From the NCBI GenBank assembly GCA_965661765.1, contig CBFIFE010000001.1, positions 41,860-105,859 of the forward strand: a stretch of 64,000 nt of DNA. Reading direction: 5' to 3'. Origin of the DNA: JBMYZL01 sp965661765 (GTDB lineage Bacteria; Bacteroidota; Bacteroidia; Flavobacteriales_D; Sanyastnellaceae). The notes under the pieces are model-generated. The model did not search any database and was not told where the DNA came from. It was given only the letters and a program-made list of their open reading frames with translations. The translations under genes and the position numbers were made by a program. Shown one piece after another: positions 17,401 through 26,187 of the stretch (position 1 is the first letter of the stretch; each line of letters opens with the position of its first letter).

Positions 17401-18458
17401 CACCGGACGCCACCACAACCTACACCGCGGCCGTCAGCACGGAAGAGGGGTGCTATGAGGAGGGCGAAGTGACCGTCAATGTGGTCACCAGCACCCCAGG
17501 AGGCGTGACCTGGCCGACCGAATACTTGTGTCCGGGTCAAGGGTTGTATTTGCAGGCCTCGCCTGGCGACACCTACCTGTGGTCGCCGGCAGAGTTTCTC
17601 AACAATCCCTTGTCGCCCACGCCATTTGCTGCGCCGCCGATGGACATGACATTTGTCGCACAAATCGCAAACGTCTGTGGCGTTGGCGTGGATTCTGTTG
17701 CGGTGGCCTTTGTCAGTCCCAGTGCATCCGCGGCCGGTGGGGGGTGGATTTGCGAAGGGTCGTCATTGGTGCTGGAGGCCTCAGAGGGGTCGGCCTACAG
17801 TTGGTCTCCAGCCTACCTGGTCGACAATCCCACGGCCCAGACCCCGGTTGCATCGCCTCTGGAATCGACACCTTTCGTGGTTCATGTGACGGATGCCTTT
17901 GGTTGCAGCGCGAGCGATACGGTGTGGGTGGAGGTTTGGCCTGCGCCGGAGGTGCATGCTGGCCCTGACCAAGCCGTGGATTTCTTCGAGTCCACCTTGT
18001 TGCAGGGATCGGTGTTTGGGGCGGTGGCCTTTGAATGGTCGCCGAGCGACGGGTTGTCTTGTTCCGATTGTCTCCAACCCATCTTGGAAGGGCCTGAAGC
18101 GCCACTGGCCTTCCAGTTGTTGGCCGTTTCTGAGGAAGGGTGCATCGGCTCAGACAGTGTGTTTGTGGACGTGTTTGCGCCGGCGTTTGTCCCCAATGCA
18201 TTTACCCCGAACAATGATGGGGTCAATGACGTTTTTCGGGTGGCCGGCGAGCATCTGCGGGGTTACCAGCTCCAAATTTTTGACCGCTGGGGCAACTTGG
18301 TGTTTTTCAGTGAGGACCCGCAGGAGGTGTGGCTGGGAAATGACCAAATCCAGTCCGGCGACCATTTCCTGCCCGATGGGGTGTACAATTGGCGCCTTCG
18401 GCATGAACTTCGGGATGGCCCACGTTTGCTGAACGGCCATGTGGTTTTGGTGCGTTGA
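14454..18458 (+). CDS. Giant secreted surface protein with gliding-motility/T9SS C-terminal domain
   Basis: 1334 aa. A signal peptide (NRLQLMLWATCVWAGGLPLSG) is followed by an N-terminal region (PNGGQWPDEV ... YRGVWPGVDLHMH) common to Bacteroidota SBBP-repeat proteins. A beta-propeller made of SBBP-type blades follows (DYSTYLGGG, ASTFIGGSGNDG, EFSSYIGGADDDA, TYGSFLGGP). Next comes a PKD-like domain (QFVNNSFGGTQYEWFFGD), then three Ig-like repeats with the motif LxAxGGxxxxWxP. It ends in the gliding motility-associated C-terminal domain (FVPNAFTPNNDGVNDVFRV ... IFDRWGNLVFFS), a type IX secretion signal. Probably exported across the outer membrane and attached to or released from the surface. 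The long frame upstream to 14397 overlaps gpsA and is unlikely. Confidence 0.9.
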   Translation: MMVNRLQLMLWATCVWAGGLPLSGQTDAPRVLRADHHAQPSGFLPNGGQWPDEVTGRLRMGTADLWMTADGWRAEVFGPGWDALTAHEAVMGETSLQSQVWQVRFVGGSTAFDLEWGDPTAETRFNFYRGSDPSRWAEGLQSRQSLSYRGVWPGVDLHMHPVRGERNAAKYAWTLAPGADISDIVLQMTGARSASDGEGGLRHALGGQDAPWGLISESAPWCYQTHGARLTTVPCHCDVTPSEGGGLEVRYAIDGPMDPTRPLVIDPEIQFASFVGSTGDSWGFTAGYDDNGRLIGGSGARETGYPTTAGAIDATFNGGEFDVGISVWSEDGSALDYSTYLGGGNMEFPHSIASDAAGDIFIMGTTGSASFPVTANSLGTSFIGGDNIDLGANHFYGSYNAGCDLFVTKLSGPDGAMLASTFIGGSGNDGLNIGEKLNYNYGDVCRGEIAVDPSGGVWVASSTNSPDFPLFQAFEPVLQGGSDGVIFRLSNNLASLEFSSYIGGADDDAAFGIQFNAAGDLAYIAGGTKSADFITTTGAVVPDLQGDVDAFLARLNLGGAFPTVDAATFFGTQDYDQAYFVQLDTEDHPFLMGQTRGPLPISGPGVYADNPNGSTFVARFSPDLEALEWCTRVGANQTDIDISPTAFLVSDCDEVYLSGWGGATNASNSGYAFSSTTNGMPTTADAYQFSTDGSDFWLGVLAPGGTDLTYGSFLGGPFANEHVDGGTSRFDKNGTVYQAVCAGCGGFDDFPTTDGAYSENNLSSNCNLGVFKFNLGSLIAIIDIDNSDGLCVGDPIQFVNNSFGGTQYEWFFGDLNTSNEENPEYLYDSGGQWDIMLIVSDPTGSGGCLEPDTAVASVFIQEVPQPTVDLVEPICEGMTVTLQAWGGSDLVWQNDPTLNATDTPTPEATPAVTTTYYVEETNACGTGVDSVTVEVTSLDISVSNDATICLGETVNLVASGGDDVVWSPAVGLSDPLSESTSATPDATTTYTAAVSTEEGCYEEGEVTVNVVTSTPGGVTWPTEYLCPGQGLYLQASPGDTYLWSPAEFLNNPLSPTPFAAPPMDMTFVAQIANVCGVGVDSVAVAFVSPSASAAGGGWICEGSSLVLEASEGSAYSWSPAYLVDNPTAQTPVASPLESTPFVVHVTDAFGCSASDTVWVEVWPAPEVHAGPDQAVDFFESTLLQGSVFGAVAFEWSPSDGLSCSDCLQPILEGPEAPLAFQLLAVSEEGCIGSDSVFVDVFAPAFVPNAFTPNNDGVNDVFRVAGEHLRGYQLQIFDRWGNLVFFSEDPQEVWLGNDQIQSGDHFLPDGVYNWRLRHELRDGPRLLNGHVVLVR

Positions 18459-18485
18459 TCGCCTGTTCGTTTCATCGGATTTCCC

Positions 18486-18493
18486 TACTTTCG
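18486..18493 (+). promoter_or_regulatory. -7 box (TACTTTCG) of the HU/SPOR gene
   Basis: TAnnTTCG variant, four bases before the ATG at 18498. Confidence 0.5.
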
Positions 18494-18497
18494 GGGC

Positions 18498-19613
18498 ATG
18501 TCTGAACCGAGGTTCATCTCCCAACATCTGCATCGTCTGTTCTCAGACCACGATTGCGTCGTGATCCCAGGACTGGGTGGCTTTGTTTGCAATCAACGTC
18601 CCGCGCGGTACGATGAAGACCGGCAAGAATTGACCCCCCCGTCACGAGATATCCTTTTCAATGAGCGGCTCATTCACAACGATGGCGTGTTGGCGCATGT
18701 TTTGGCGTCCACAGGGTCGTTGTCCTACGCTCAGGCGTTGGCCGAAATTGAGCGAGAGGCAGACTGGATGCGTGCGGCACTGCGTGCGGGGGATCCTGTG
18801 ACTTTGGCGCACGTTGGCCGGTTGTTCCGCAGTTCCCCGACAGACCCGGTTGCGTTCGTGGCGAGTCCGACCTTGGAGCAGTTGTTGCAATCTTACGGCT
18901 TGCAGCGCATTCCATTGCGGTCCTTGGCGTCCTTGAAGGAACCCGTGGAGGCCCAAGCGACCGCGCCTCGTCCTGCCCAGGTGGTGCCGTTGGATCCAAC
19001 GGCGCGACGCGCGGTGCACCCAATGTGGCGCAAAATCGCTGCAGCCCTGGCCATTCCGGTCATTGCAGGCTCTGCGTACTGGGGAATTCAACAAGACGCT
19101 TCATTGCTTCACGCCTTTCCTTGGGTTCGTTCAGCAGGCCATGAGGCGGCGGCAAGTGCTTTTCTGCCCAGGTTTGCAGAAGAAGGGGTTCATGTGCCAG
19201 ATGCTGTAGAGACGCTCGACGTCAATCACTTGGAGAATTTGTTGGGCAGTGTGACGGATGCCGCAATGATTCGATATGACTTTGTTGCCGATGAGGTCCG
19301 TGCGGATGGTACCCGAATTCGATTGAAGGCGGAGGAAGGCCAAGAGAAGCTCGAGCACCCATCCGCTCCTGTTCCAGCGCCTGTTGCGAACGAGCAGTAT
19401 TGGCTGGTTGCCGGTGCCTTTCGCGTTCCGAAAAATGCCGTCGACTACGCCGCAGAGGCAAAAGCCAGTGGTTGGAATGCCGCCGTTCGGTCCGGTGAGG
19501 GCGAACTGAACATGGTGATTTTGGGCGCTTTTGCCGACGTGGATGCCGCTCGGCAAGAAATGGCCCAAATCCGGGCTGCAGGGGAGTTCCAGGTTTGGCT
19601 CAAGAAATTGTGA
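18498..19613 (+). CDS. CCDC81-type HU-domain protein with SPOR domain
   Basis: 371 aa. The N-terminus has the two-part prokaryotic CCDC81-like HU module (ISQHLHRLFSDHDCVVIPGLGGFVCN, then FNERLIHNDGVLAHVLA, then LAHVGRLF), so about residues 1-130 may bind DNA or a partner at the membrane. One predicted transmembrane helix lies near residues 178-196 (IAAALAIPVIAGSAYWG). The last 75 residues (QYWLVAGAFRVPKNAVDYA ... LNMVILGAFADVDAARQEM) form a SPOR domain, which binds denuded peptidoglycan at division sites. The layout HU, membrane helix, SPOR is characteristic of Bacteroidota and points to a link between nucleoid and septum. It shares one base (TGATG) with the HAD gene. Confidence 0.85.
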   Translation: MSEPRFISQHLHRLFSDHDCVVIPGLGGFVCNQRPARYDEDRQELTPPSRDILFNERLIHNDGVLAHVLASTGSLSYAQALAEIEREADWMRAALRAGDPVTLAHVGRLFRSSPTDPVAFVASPTLEQLLQSYGLQRIPLRSLASLKEPVEAQATAPRPAQVVPLDPTARRAVHPMWRKIAAALAIPVIAGSAYWGIQQDASLLHAFPWVRSAGHEAAASAFLPRFAEEGVHVPDAVETLDVNHLENLLGSVTDAAMIRYDFVADEVRADGTRIRLKAEEGQEKLEHPSAPVPAPVANEQYWLVAGAFRVPKNAVDYAAEAKASGWNAAVRSGEGELNMVILGAFADVDAARQEMAQIRAAGEFQVWLKKL

Positions 19614-20287
19614 TGACAACCGCCGAGTCCGGGCAACCGTCGGCGCTGCCCGAAGCGGTCATTCTGGACTTTGGCGGGGTTTTGTATGACATCGACTATG
19701 ACGCGCCCGTGCGTGCCTTTGCGGCGCTCGGCGTGGCTGATTTCGCTGGCATCTACCACCAAGACAACCAGTCAGATTTGTTTGACGACCTCGAGACGGG
19801 GGGGATTGCGCCGCAGGCCTTTTTGCGCGCGTTGCAGCAGCATTGCCGTCCGGGCACTTCGCTGTCGGCCGTCTCAGCAGCTTGGGATTCCATTTTGACG
19901 GGCATGCGGTCAGATCGGTTGGGGATGCTGATGCATTTGGCAAGCCAAACCCGCCTCTTCCTCCTCTCCAACACCAACGTGCTCCACGCCAGGCGCTTCG
20001 AGGCTTGGATCGAAACAAACTTGGGTTCACTGGCGGCGTGGCGAGGGGGGTTCGAAGCAGTCCACTACAGCCATGAGTTGGGCATGAGAAAGCCTCACCC
20101 ATCTACTTTTCGCCGTGTTTGTGAAATGCACGGTCTGTCGCCCGAACGGACGTGGTTCATCGATGACAGCCGTCAGCACGTCGAAGGTGCGCTTTCTGCA
20201 GGTTTGCAGGCCACGCACCTTCAATTGCCAGGGCCGCTCGATGTGCGCGACTTGCTTGTTCAGCGTGGGTTTTCGCTCCCCGATTGA
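19613..20287 (+). CDS. HAD-family hydrolase, YihX-like
   Basis: 224 aa. Motif I is VILDFGGVLYDIDYD, with the D-x-G variation seen in YihX-type phosphatases; motif II is LFLLSNTNVLH; the lysine motif is GMRKPHPSTF; motif III is WFIDDSRQHVEGALSAGL. YihX hydrolyses alpha-D-glucose-1-phosphate, but the true substrate here is open. The ATG overlaps the preceding stop by one base, so translation is probably coupled. It overlaps the convergent gene at 20260 by 28 bp. Confidence 0.85.
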   Translation: MTTAESGQPSALPEAVILDFGGVLYDIDYDAPVRAFAALGVADFAGIYHQDNQSDLFDDLETGGIAPQAFLRALQQHCRPGTSLSAVSAAWDSILTGMRSDRLGMLMHLASQTRLFLLSNTNVLHARRFEAWIETNLGSLAAWRGGFEAVHYSHELGMRKPHPSTFRRVCEMHGLSPERTWFIDDSRQHVEGALSAGLQATHLQLPGPLDVRDLLVQRGFSLPD

Positions 20288-20703
20288 TTGAGCGTGGCCT
20301 GCGCCGCTTCGAACTTCTCCCCCTTGCTGGGCTGGGCCCCTTGTTCCAAGAGCAAAAAGATCTCACGACCTCGTGCTTCAGGCTCGAAGGTCTTTTGGCC
20401 AGTCCCTGCGATTTGGCCTTGGCCATGATTGTCGATCTGCAGCCGAATCAGCGATGCTTCGCGCTCGCCGAAGGAGAACAGCCAAGTGGTGTCTCCATCT
20501 TGTCGCTCGAGGAATGTGATGGCGGCCGTCGCACGATCGAAAAAATATTCACTGAAACCGTCGAGGTGTTCTTCAACCCCTTCATTTGTCACCAAACGTC
20601 GTGCCCAGTCTTCGGCAGGAATTCCCTGCTGGGCGAGATAGTGCACAAACTCTTGCTTCAGTCCGTCCAGCTCATCTGTTGTCAGCCGGCGGTATTTCAT
20701 CAT
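20260..20703 (-). CDS. Conserved Bacteroidota protein (DUF6495-like)
   Basis: 147 aa. The N-terminus (KYRRLTTDELDGLKQEFVHYLAQQGIPAEDW) matches my memory of a Bacteroidota-only family now called DUF6495; the assignment is from recall and needs a profile search. No signal peptide, membrane segment or catalytic motif is visible. Its ATG overlaps the TGA of the oligopeptidase gene (ATGA), so it is the last gene of the TonB receptor-kdsB-oligopeptidase run. Function unknown. Confidence 0.7.
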   Translation of the reverse strand: MMKYRRLTTDELDGLKQEFVHYLAQQGIPAEDWARRLVTNEGVEEHLDGFSEYFFDRATAAITFLERQDGDTTWLFSFGEREASLIRLQIDNHGQGQIAGTGQKTFEPEARGREIFLLLEQGAQPSKGEKFEAAQATLNQSGSENPR

Positions 20704-22901
20704 GCATCGATTCCTTCAAGCATCAGGAAAAAGGCATATTCCATGGCGGTTTCTCGGAAACGCTTGAACCGCCCAGAGGCCCCGCCGTGCCCTGTTTCCA
20801 TGTTGCAATGCATCACGAGAAGGTTGTCGTCGGTTTTGACATCGCGGAGCTTGGCCATCCACTTCGCCGGCTCCCAATACTGCACTTGGCTGTCCCAATA
20901 CCCAGTCGTCACCAACATGTGGGGGTAAGGTTGTGCGCCCACCTGATCGTAAGGGCTGTATTGCATGATGTAGTCGAAATACGCCGCATTCTTGGGGTTG
21001 CCCCACTCATCGAACTCACCCGTGGTCAATGGGATGGATTCGTCGAGCATCGTGTTGATGACGTCCACAAAAGGCACGGCAGCAATGACCCCATTCCAAA
21101 GCTCAGGGGCCATGTTGATCACTGCGCCCATCAGCAGGCCACCAGCGGAGCCGCCCATTGCATAAAGGTGCTCCGGTGTGGTAAAGCCCAGCTCCACCAT
21201 CGCCCGCCCACAATCGATGAAGTCGTTGAATGTATTCATCTTGTTGAACAACTTGCCGTCTTCATACCAATCCCGACCCATTTCCTGTCCGCCTCGGATG
21301 TGAGCAATGGCGTAGACAAAGCCGCGATCCAACAAGCTCAGTCGCGTGCTCGAGAAGCCCGCATCGAGGCTGTAACCATAACTGCCATACCCGTACAGCA
21401 GGAAGGGGTTGTTGCCATCCCGCTCGACACCATTGCGGTAAACGATGCTCACCGGAACCTGCGCCCCGTCGCGCGCTGTGACCATGATGCGTTCGCTGGT
21501 GTAATTCGCGGGGTCGAACTGGCCCCCAAGCACTTCTTGTTGCTTGAGCATCTCCCGTTCTTCTGTCACCATGTCGATTTCGTACACCGTGTTTGGCGTG
21601 GTCATGGAGGTATAGCCAAATCGCAGTTTGCGTGTATCGAAATCGGGGTTGCCGCCCACGTAAGCCATGTACGCAGGATCGTCAAAGGCGATGTAATCGT
21701 CCTTTGATCCATCCCAGGCTCGGAGTCGGATTTGGGTCAAACCATTCGTCCGTTCTTCAATCACCAAAAACTCCTTGAACATCTCAATCCCTTCGAGCAG
21801 CGTTTCGTCCCGATGGGGGATGACATCCACCCAATGGTCGTATGTCGTGGCATCCACAGGCGTCTTGACCAGTTTGAAGTTTTTCGCGTTGCGGTTGGTT
21901 GTGATGTAAAAGTGCGACCCCATGTGATCCACACTGTATTCGAGATCCCGCTCCCTGGGTTGAAGCACCGTCCACTCGCCGGCCGGTTGGTTCGCATCAA
22001 TGAACCGCCACTCCGTGCTGACTGTCGAGTAGCTGCCAATCATGATGTACGCATCGCTTTTGGTCTTGCCCACCCCGCAGCTGAAGGTTTCATCTTTTTC
22101 CTCATACACCAAAACATCTTCTGACGCGTCCGTGCCCAGAACGTGCATGAAAATGCGATAAGAACGAAGGGTGATGGGGTCTTTCTTCGTGTAGAACACG
22201 GTCTTGTTGTCGTTCGCCCATGTTGCTCCGCCTGTGGTTTGCGGAATCTCATCGGCCAAATATTGTCCAGTGGTCAAATCTTTGAACCGAAGGGTGTATT
22301 CGCGGCGAGACACGGTGTCTTCACTGAATGCCAAGAGGCGGTTGTTGGGGCTGACCACACGCCCTCCCAAGGCATAGTACGCAAAGCCCTCCGACCGATC
22401 ATTTTCATTGATCATCACCTCCTCGGCCGCATCCATTGTCTCGGGTTTCCGGCAGTGAATGGCGTACTCCTTGCCCTCCTCATAACGGGTGTAGTACCAG
22501 TAACCATTGTCTTTGAGCGGCACGCTGGCATCGTCTTGCTTGATCCGGCCGACAATTTCATTGAACAGGTCCTCTTGGAGCTTCTCTGTGGGCTTCAGAA
22601 CCTCTTCTGTGTAGGCGTTTTCGCGATGGAGATAGTCCAAAACCGCCTCGGTCTGCGCATCCGGTTCCGCTGCTTCTTTTTGTTCGTCGCTCAAGCGCAT
22701 CCAGAAATAGTCGTCGCTCAACGTCTGGCCGTGAATTTCTGTGATGTGCGGCTGTTTCTCCGCATCGGGGGCTTCGCCAAATGCTTTGGCTGTCAGTGGG
22801 GTCTTTGTCTTGTCAGACATCTTCTCGGGGGATGGGGTGTTTTGGCAACCGGCGGCAAAGATAGCGGTCGTCAAAGCGGCAAGGAATAGCGAATTTTGCA
22901 T
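20700..22901 (-). CDS. Prolyl oligopeptidase family (S9A, oligopeptidase B-like) lipoprotein
   Basis: 733 aa from the ATG at 22901. The start begins a lipoprotein signal (NSLFLAALTTAIFAAGC), so the enzyme is probably periplasmic or outer-membrane bound. A beta-propeller N-terminal domain (DDYFWMRLSDEQKEA onwards) is followed by an alpha/beta hydrolase domain with the nucleophile in YAMGGSAGGLLMGAV and the catalytic His region METGHGGASGRFKRF. The family cuts short peptides after basic or proline residues. A longer frame starts at a TTG (22937) that overlaps the kdsB stop (TTGA), but would put 12 extra residues before the signal. Confidence 0.9.
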   Translation of the reverse strand: MQNSLFLAALTTAIFAAGCQNTPSPEKMSDKTKTPLTAKAFGEAPDAEKQPHITEIHGQTLSDDYFWMRLSDEQKEAAEPDAQTEAVLDYLHRENAYTEEVLKPTEKLQEDLFNEIVGRIKQDDASVPLKDNGYWYYTRYEEGKEYAIHCRKPETMDAAEEVMINENDRSEGFAYYALGGRVVSPNNRLLAFSEDTVSRREYTLRFKDLTTGQYLADEIPQTTGGATWANDNKTVFYTKKDPITLRSYRIFMHVLGTDASEDVLVYEEKDETFSCGVGKTKSDAYIMIGSYSTVSTEWRFIDANQPAGEWTVLQPRERDLEYSVDHMGSHFYITTNRNAKNFKLVKTPVDATTYDHWVDVIPHRDETLLEGIEMFKEFLVIEERTNGLTQIRLRAWDGSKDDYIAFDDPAYMAYVGGNPDFDTRKLRFGYTSMTTPNTVYEIDMVTEEREMLKQQEVLGGQFDPANYTSERIMVTARDGAQVPVSIVYRNGVERDGNNPFLLYGYGSYGYSLDAGFSSTRLSLLDRGFVYAIAHIRGGQEMGRDWYEDGKLFNKMNTFNDFIDCGRAMVELGFTTPEHLYAMGGSAGGLLMGAVINMAPELWNGVIAAVPFVDVINTMLDESIPLTTGEFDEWGNPKNAAYFDYIMQYSPYDQVGAQPYPHMLVTTGYWDSQVQYWEPAKWMAKLRDVKTDDNLLVMHCNMETGHGGASGRFKRFRETAMEYAFFLMLEGIDA

Positions 22902-22933
22902 GTTCAGGCGTTGTTGCGAAAAGGGAATCTCAG

Positions 22934-23680
22934 TCAAGGGACCAATCCACCAAGGGCGATCAGTTTCTCAATGCTTTCAATGTCTTGCGGGGTGTCCACG
23001 GATGGCGATGGCGATGTCGTCAAACCGACCTGCACGCGCCAGCCGTGCTCGAGCCAACGAAGTTGTTCCAGTGACTCTCGTTTTTCGAGGGGCGTTGGGT
23101 GGAGCAGGGTGATGGCCTCAAAGGCGCCACGCGTGAAGGCATAGAGCCCATGATGCAAAATCGCCCCATCCTCACCCGCAGGGATGGGCATTCTGCTGAA
23201 ATAGAGGGCCTTTCCTTTCAAGTCTGTCACGACCTTCACGCGATTGGGATCGGCAATGAGGCGGGCATCTCGGGTGTTGTGCCCAAGGGTGGCCACTGCT
23301 GCACCAGGGAGGTCGATGAGTTGGGCCAAATCCCTCAGCGATTCGGCGTCCACAAAAGGTTCATCGCCTTGGATGTTCAGAATGGCGCGGGCCGTCTTGC
23401 CCGTTTCCGCCTCCCATTGCACCAAGGCCGCATGGCAGCGCAAGGTGCCATTGGGAATTTCCGAATCGGTCATGATGGCCGCAGCGCCGGCACGCTTCGC
23501 TTCGCTGGCAATGTCCCTGTGGTCAGTGGCCACCAAAACATCGTCGAACACTTTTGCTGCAAGCGCTCGCTGGACCACCCTTGCCATCATGGTTTGGCCA
23601 TGAATCATGGCGAGCGGTTTGCCGGGAAAGCGGCTCGAAGCCCACCGCGCCGGGATGATGCCGATCAATGGTTCCCTCAT
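22934..23680 (-). CDS. kdsB: 3-deoxy-manno-octulosonate cytidylyltransferase (CMP-KDO synthetase)
   Basis: 248 aa, the normal KdsB length. Activates KDO with CTP for lipopolysaccharide inner-core synthesis. Signatures: IGIIPARWASSRFPGKPLA (about 6-24), VLVATDHRDIASEA, ILNIQGDEPFVD, and HHGLYAFTRGAFE. The start at 23680 overlaps the TonB-receptor stop (ATGA); a longer frame to 23980 only shadows the receptor gene. Confidence 0.95.
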   Translation of the reverse strand: MREPLIGIIPARWASSRFPGKPLAMIHGQTMMARVVQRALAAKVFDDVLVATDHRDIASEAKRAGAAAIMTDSEIPNGTLRCHAALVQWEAETGKTARAILNIQGDEPFVDAESLRDLAQLIDLPGAAVATLGHNTRDARLIADPNRVKVVTDLKGKALYFSRMPIPAGEDGAILHHGLYAFTRGAFEAITLLHPTPLEKRESLEQLRWLEHGWRVQVGLTTSPSPSVDTPQDIESIEKLIALGGLVP

Positions 23681-26064
23681 TGCACTTCGAGTGTGTACAT
23701 GATTTGGACAAGCCGCGGGGGCTCCATGGCCAAGGGCCGAATCGCATACTCCGCATTGCCGGCGTTGTTGACCAACAAAGAGAATTGGTGCCCTGGCCGA
23801 ACCGTCCAGCCCAGCCGCACGTCCACCAGCCAGGGCAAATCGGGGTGGTCCTCCAGCCAATCCTCCAGCCCCCACTCCACCAAGCCCTCCTGTTCGACTT
23901 GCACAAAGGCTGCGTCGAAATTTTGAAGATTGGATTGGTAACGCACGCTCAAACCAGCGCTCAACCGCCGCCAAGTCCACTGAACATCGCCGCGGAAAAG
24001 ATGCTGTGAACGGTATTTCAGGATGGCATTGGTGGTGTCGTAACTCGTTGTGTTGTAGGATGAAATCCAGTTGACCCCTTCGAAAGGGTTGTAGTCCAAA
24101 TCCGGCTCCAACGCCACAGGGCGGGTGTAAGTGTAACCGGTCAAGATGTCAATTTGGTGTTCGCCATGGGTCCAACGCCCTTGCAAGCTCGCTTCTGCCC
24201 CTGTGTTTTGCGTGGCGCCCGTATTGATGCTTGTGAAGCCCAGACCAGCCAATGGCGCACCCGGCCCGCCCCAGGGCCCGAAAGTGAATTCGATGTAGTC
24301 GTTGTACGCCTGGTGAAAAACCGCGACGTCAGCGAATCCTTTGAACCCCGCGATTTTGAACCCCTGCTTGAGTCCCCATTCCGCGGACCAGGCGGATTCG
24401 GGCCGCAGGTTCGAATTGGGATAGATCTGCAATGACCCCAAACCTGTTCGAATGAATCGCTCGGCAATGGTGGGAAACCGGAATCCCTCACCCCAGCTCG
24501 CGCGCATGAAGGTGGCTTCTGCCAATTGCCAGTTCAAACCTGCACGAAAAACCGGTCGGCCCTCCGCCTCCTCGTTGATGGTGAAGTGCTCGTACCGCCC
24601 GCCCGCAGACAGGTGCAGGCGAGGCACAGGAGACCAATCCACCTGCAAAAAAGCGGCGGTATTGCTGGCCTGATTGCTGCCACCATTTTCACCGCCACTG
24701 TACAATTCAGCTTCGCTCCAAGTTGAACTCCAAACCAATCCGCCAGTCACATCCAACCCCTCTGTGGGCTGCCAGGCGCTTTGGTACTCGCTGTACAAGA
24801 CATCGGAAGCATTGCTTTGGTCGTTGTCGTTGTCATTGACCAAATGAAACCAGCGCCCCCGCAGCACATGGCGCCAATTGCCATGCACATATTGGACATT
24901 TGGATCCACAGTCCCCGCCAACTGGCGCGTTCGGGTGGCGGCACCTTCGTAACTGCCATAAATGGCCTGAGGAGCCTGTTCCCAAATCAGCGTGTTCAGA
25001 AAATCGCTTTTCTGCCAATTTGTGTTCAGGCCATATTGCAATCCCGCAATGCGGCTCGTGCGCTTGCGCAAATTGACATTGAATCGGCCGCGTTTTTCCG
25101 CCGCAAAGTGGTTGATCTCCCAGGGACGATAGCCCCGGGAATCCCCGCTGTCCACCGGGGCGAGGTAGCCCTCGTCGGCCAGGACATTTCCGCCCACGAC
25201 GATGTCCCAATCACCGAGCTGTTGGCTGTGCAAAAACCGGAGGTTGGATTGCATGTGGGTGCCGTCCCAAGATTTGGCCTCAGCAGACCTCGGTGTGGAA
25301 AAGACCCCGTGCTGCAAGCTCACCCTTGTCAAAGGCCGGGCATCCGGGAAACGCGTCCGCACGTTGATCACACCACTCAACGCGGCGCTGCCATAAAGCA
25401 CGGAAGAAGCGCCTTTGATGATCTCGACTTGCTCCAGGTTCTCCAGCGGCAGGAATCCCCATGTGGGTCGGCCTGCGTCTCCGCTCAAGACAGGCAAATC
25501 GTCCACGAGCACCATGACGCGAGACCCAGCGCCATAGCTGAAACCGCTGCCGCTTCGGATCTGGGGTTCGCCGTCTACCATGCTCACGCCGGGGCTTTGT
25601 TCCAGCGCAGTTTCAAGAGATGTTGTGCCTTTCGATTCAACCAACCTCGGCGGCAAAACATCGAGCGAAACGGTGACCTCGGCGGCCGATTGTTCGAACC
25701 TGCCGGCGCTCACGACAACGGCATCGAGGCCGAGCGCGACTTCTTCCAATACAAGGTTCCATGTTGCACGTTCGCCAGGGCGGATTGTCTGAGCGGTTTC
25801 AACCGGTTGGAAGCCGATGAAGGAGCAGCGGAAGCGGCAAGTTTGGCTTTCCGTCAAGGCCAAATCCAAGACGAACGAACCATCCAGCCCACTCGCTGTC
25901 GCCTGCGGCTCTGGTCCATTGAGCCACTGAATGGTCGCCCCCACAATGGGCATTCCTGCGGCATCCGTGACTGCTCCTTGCAGTGCGGTTTGGCCCCAAA
26001 CTGACGTCGCGGCCCAAGCGCAAAACGCGGCGCTCACCAGCCATTTCTCCAACAAGCGAATCAT
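23677..26064 (-). CDS. TonB-dependent outer-membrane receptor
   Basis: 795 aa. Signal peptide (MIRLLEKWLVSAAFCAWAATSVWG), then a carboxypeptidase-regulatory-like domain (ALQGAVTDAAGMPIVGATI), a plug domain (TTSLETALEQSPGVSMVDG, VMVLVDDLPVLSG, VEIIKGASSVLYGSAALSG), and a beta-barrel ending in an aromatic-rich strand with LVQIMYTLEV. The plug resembles BtuB/FepA-type receptors rather than SusC. The ligand is unknown; no SusD partner lies beside it. Its stop overlaps the kdsB start. Confidence 0.92.
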   Translation of the reverse strand: MIRLLEKWLVSAAFCAWAATSVWGQTALQGAVTDAAGMPIVGATIQWLNGPEPQATASGLDGSFVLDLALTESQTCRFRCSFIGFQPVETAQTIRPGERATWNLVLEEVALGLDAVVVSAGRFEQSAAEVTVSLDVLPPRLVESKGTTSLETALEQSPGVSMVDGEPQIRSGSGFSYGAGSRVMVLVDDLPVLSGDAGRPTWGFLPLENLEQVEIIKGASSVLYGSAALSGVINVRTRFPDARPLTRVSLQHGVFSTPRSAEAKSWDGTHMQSNLRFLHSQQLGDWDIVVGGNVLADEGYLAPVDSGDSRGYRPWEINHFAAEKRGRFNVNLRKRTSRIAGLQYGLNTNWQKSDFLNTLIWEQAPQAIYGSYEGAATRTRQLAGTVDPNVQYVHGNWRHVLRGRWFHLVNDNDNDQSNASDVLYSEYQSAWQPTEGLDVTGGLVWSSTWSEAELYSGGENGGSNQASNTAAFLQVDWSPVPRLHLSAGGRYEHFTINEEAEGRPVFRAGLNWQLAEATFMRASWGEGFRFPTIAERFIRTGLGSLQIYPNSNLRPESAWSAEWGLKQGFKIAGFKGFADVAVFHQAYNDYIEFTFGPWGGPGAPLAGLGFTSINTGATQNTGAEASLQGRWTHGEHQIDILTGYTYTRPVALEPDLDYNPFEGVNWISSYNTTSYDTTNAILKYRSQHLFRGDVQWTWRRLSAGLSVRYQSNLQNFDAAFVQVEQEGLVEWGLEDWLEDHPDLPWLVDVRLGWTVRPGHQFSLLVNNAGNAEYAIRPLAMEPPRLVQIMYTLEVQ

Positions 26065-26175
26065 GTGTGCAAGATGCGACGAATCCAGCGGACTTGCATG
26101 CGCCTGTCAGGGCGCACTCACAAAAGAAACGGGTGCGTTTGCAAAGTCATGCTGTTGGCAGGCCAAATCCCGCTG

Positions 26176-26183
26176 CAGATTTG
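26176..26183 (+). promoter_or_regulatory. Possible -7 box (CAGATTTG) of dprA
   Basis: One mismatch from TAnnTTTG, four bases before the ATG at 26188. Weaker than the others but with the same spacing. Confidence 0.35.
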
Positions 26184-26187
26184 CCCC

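Noticed and set aside
22858..22866. TATCTTTGC on the minus strand, an exact -7 box
   Set aside because: It encodes part of the lipoprotein signal of the oligopeptidase (AIFA) inside the coding region. The spacing rule does not lead to another start, so it looks coincidental.
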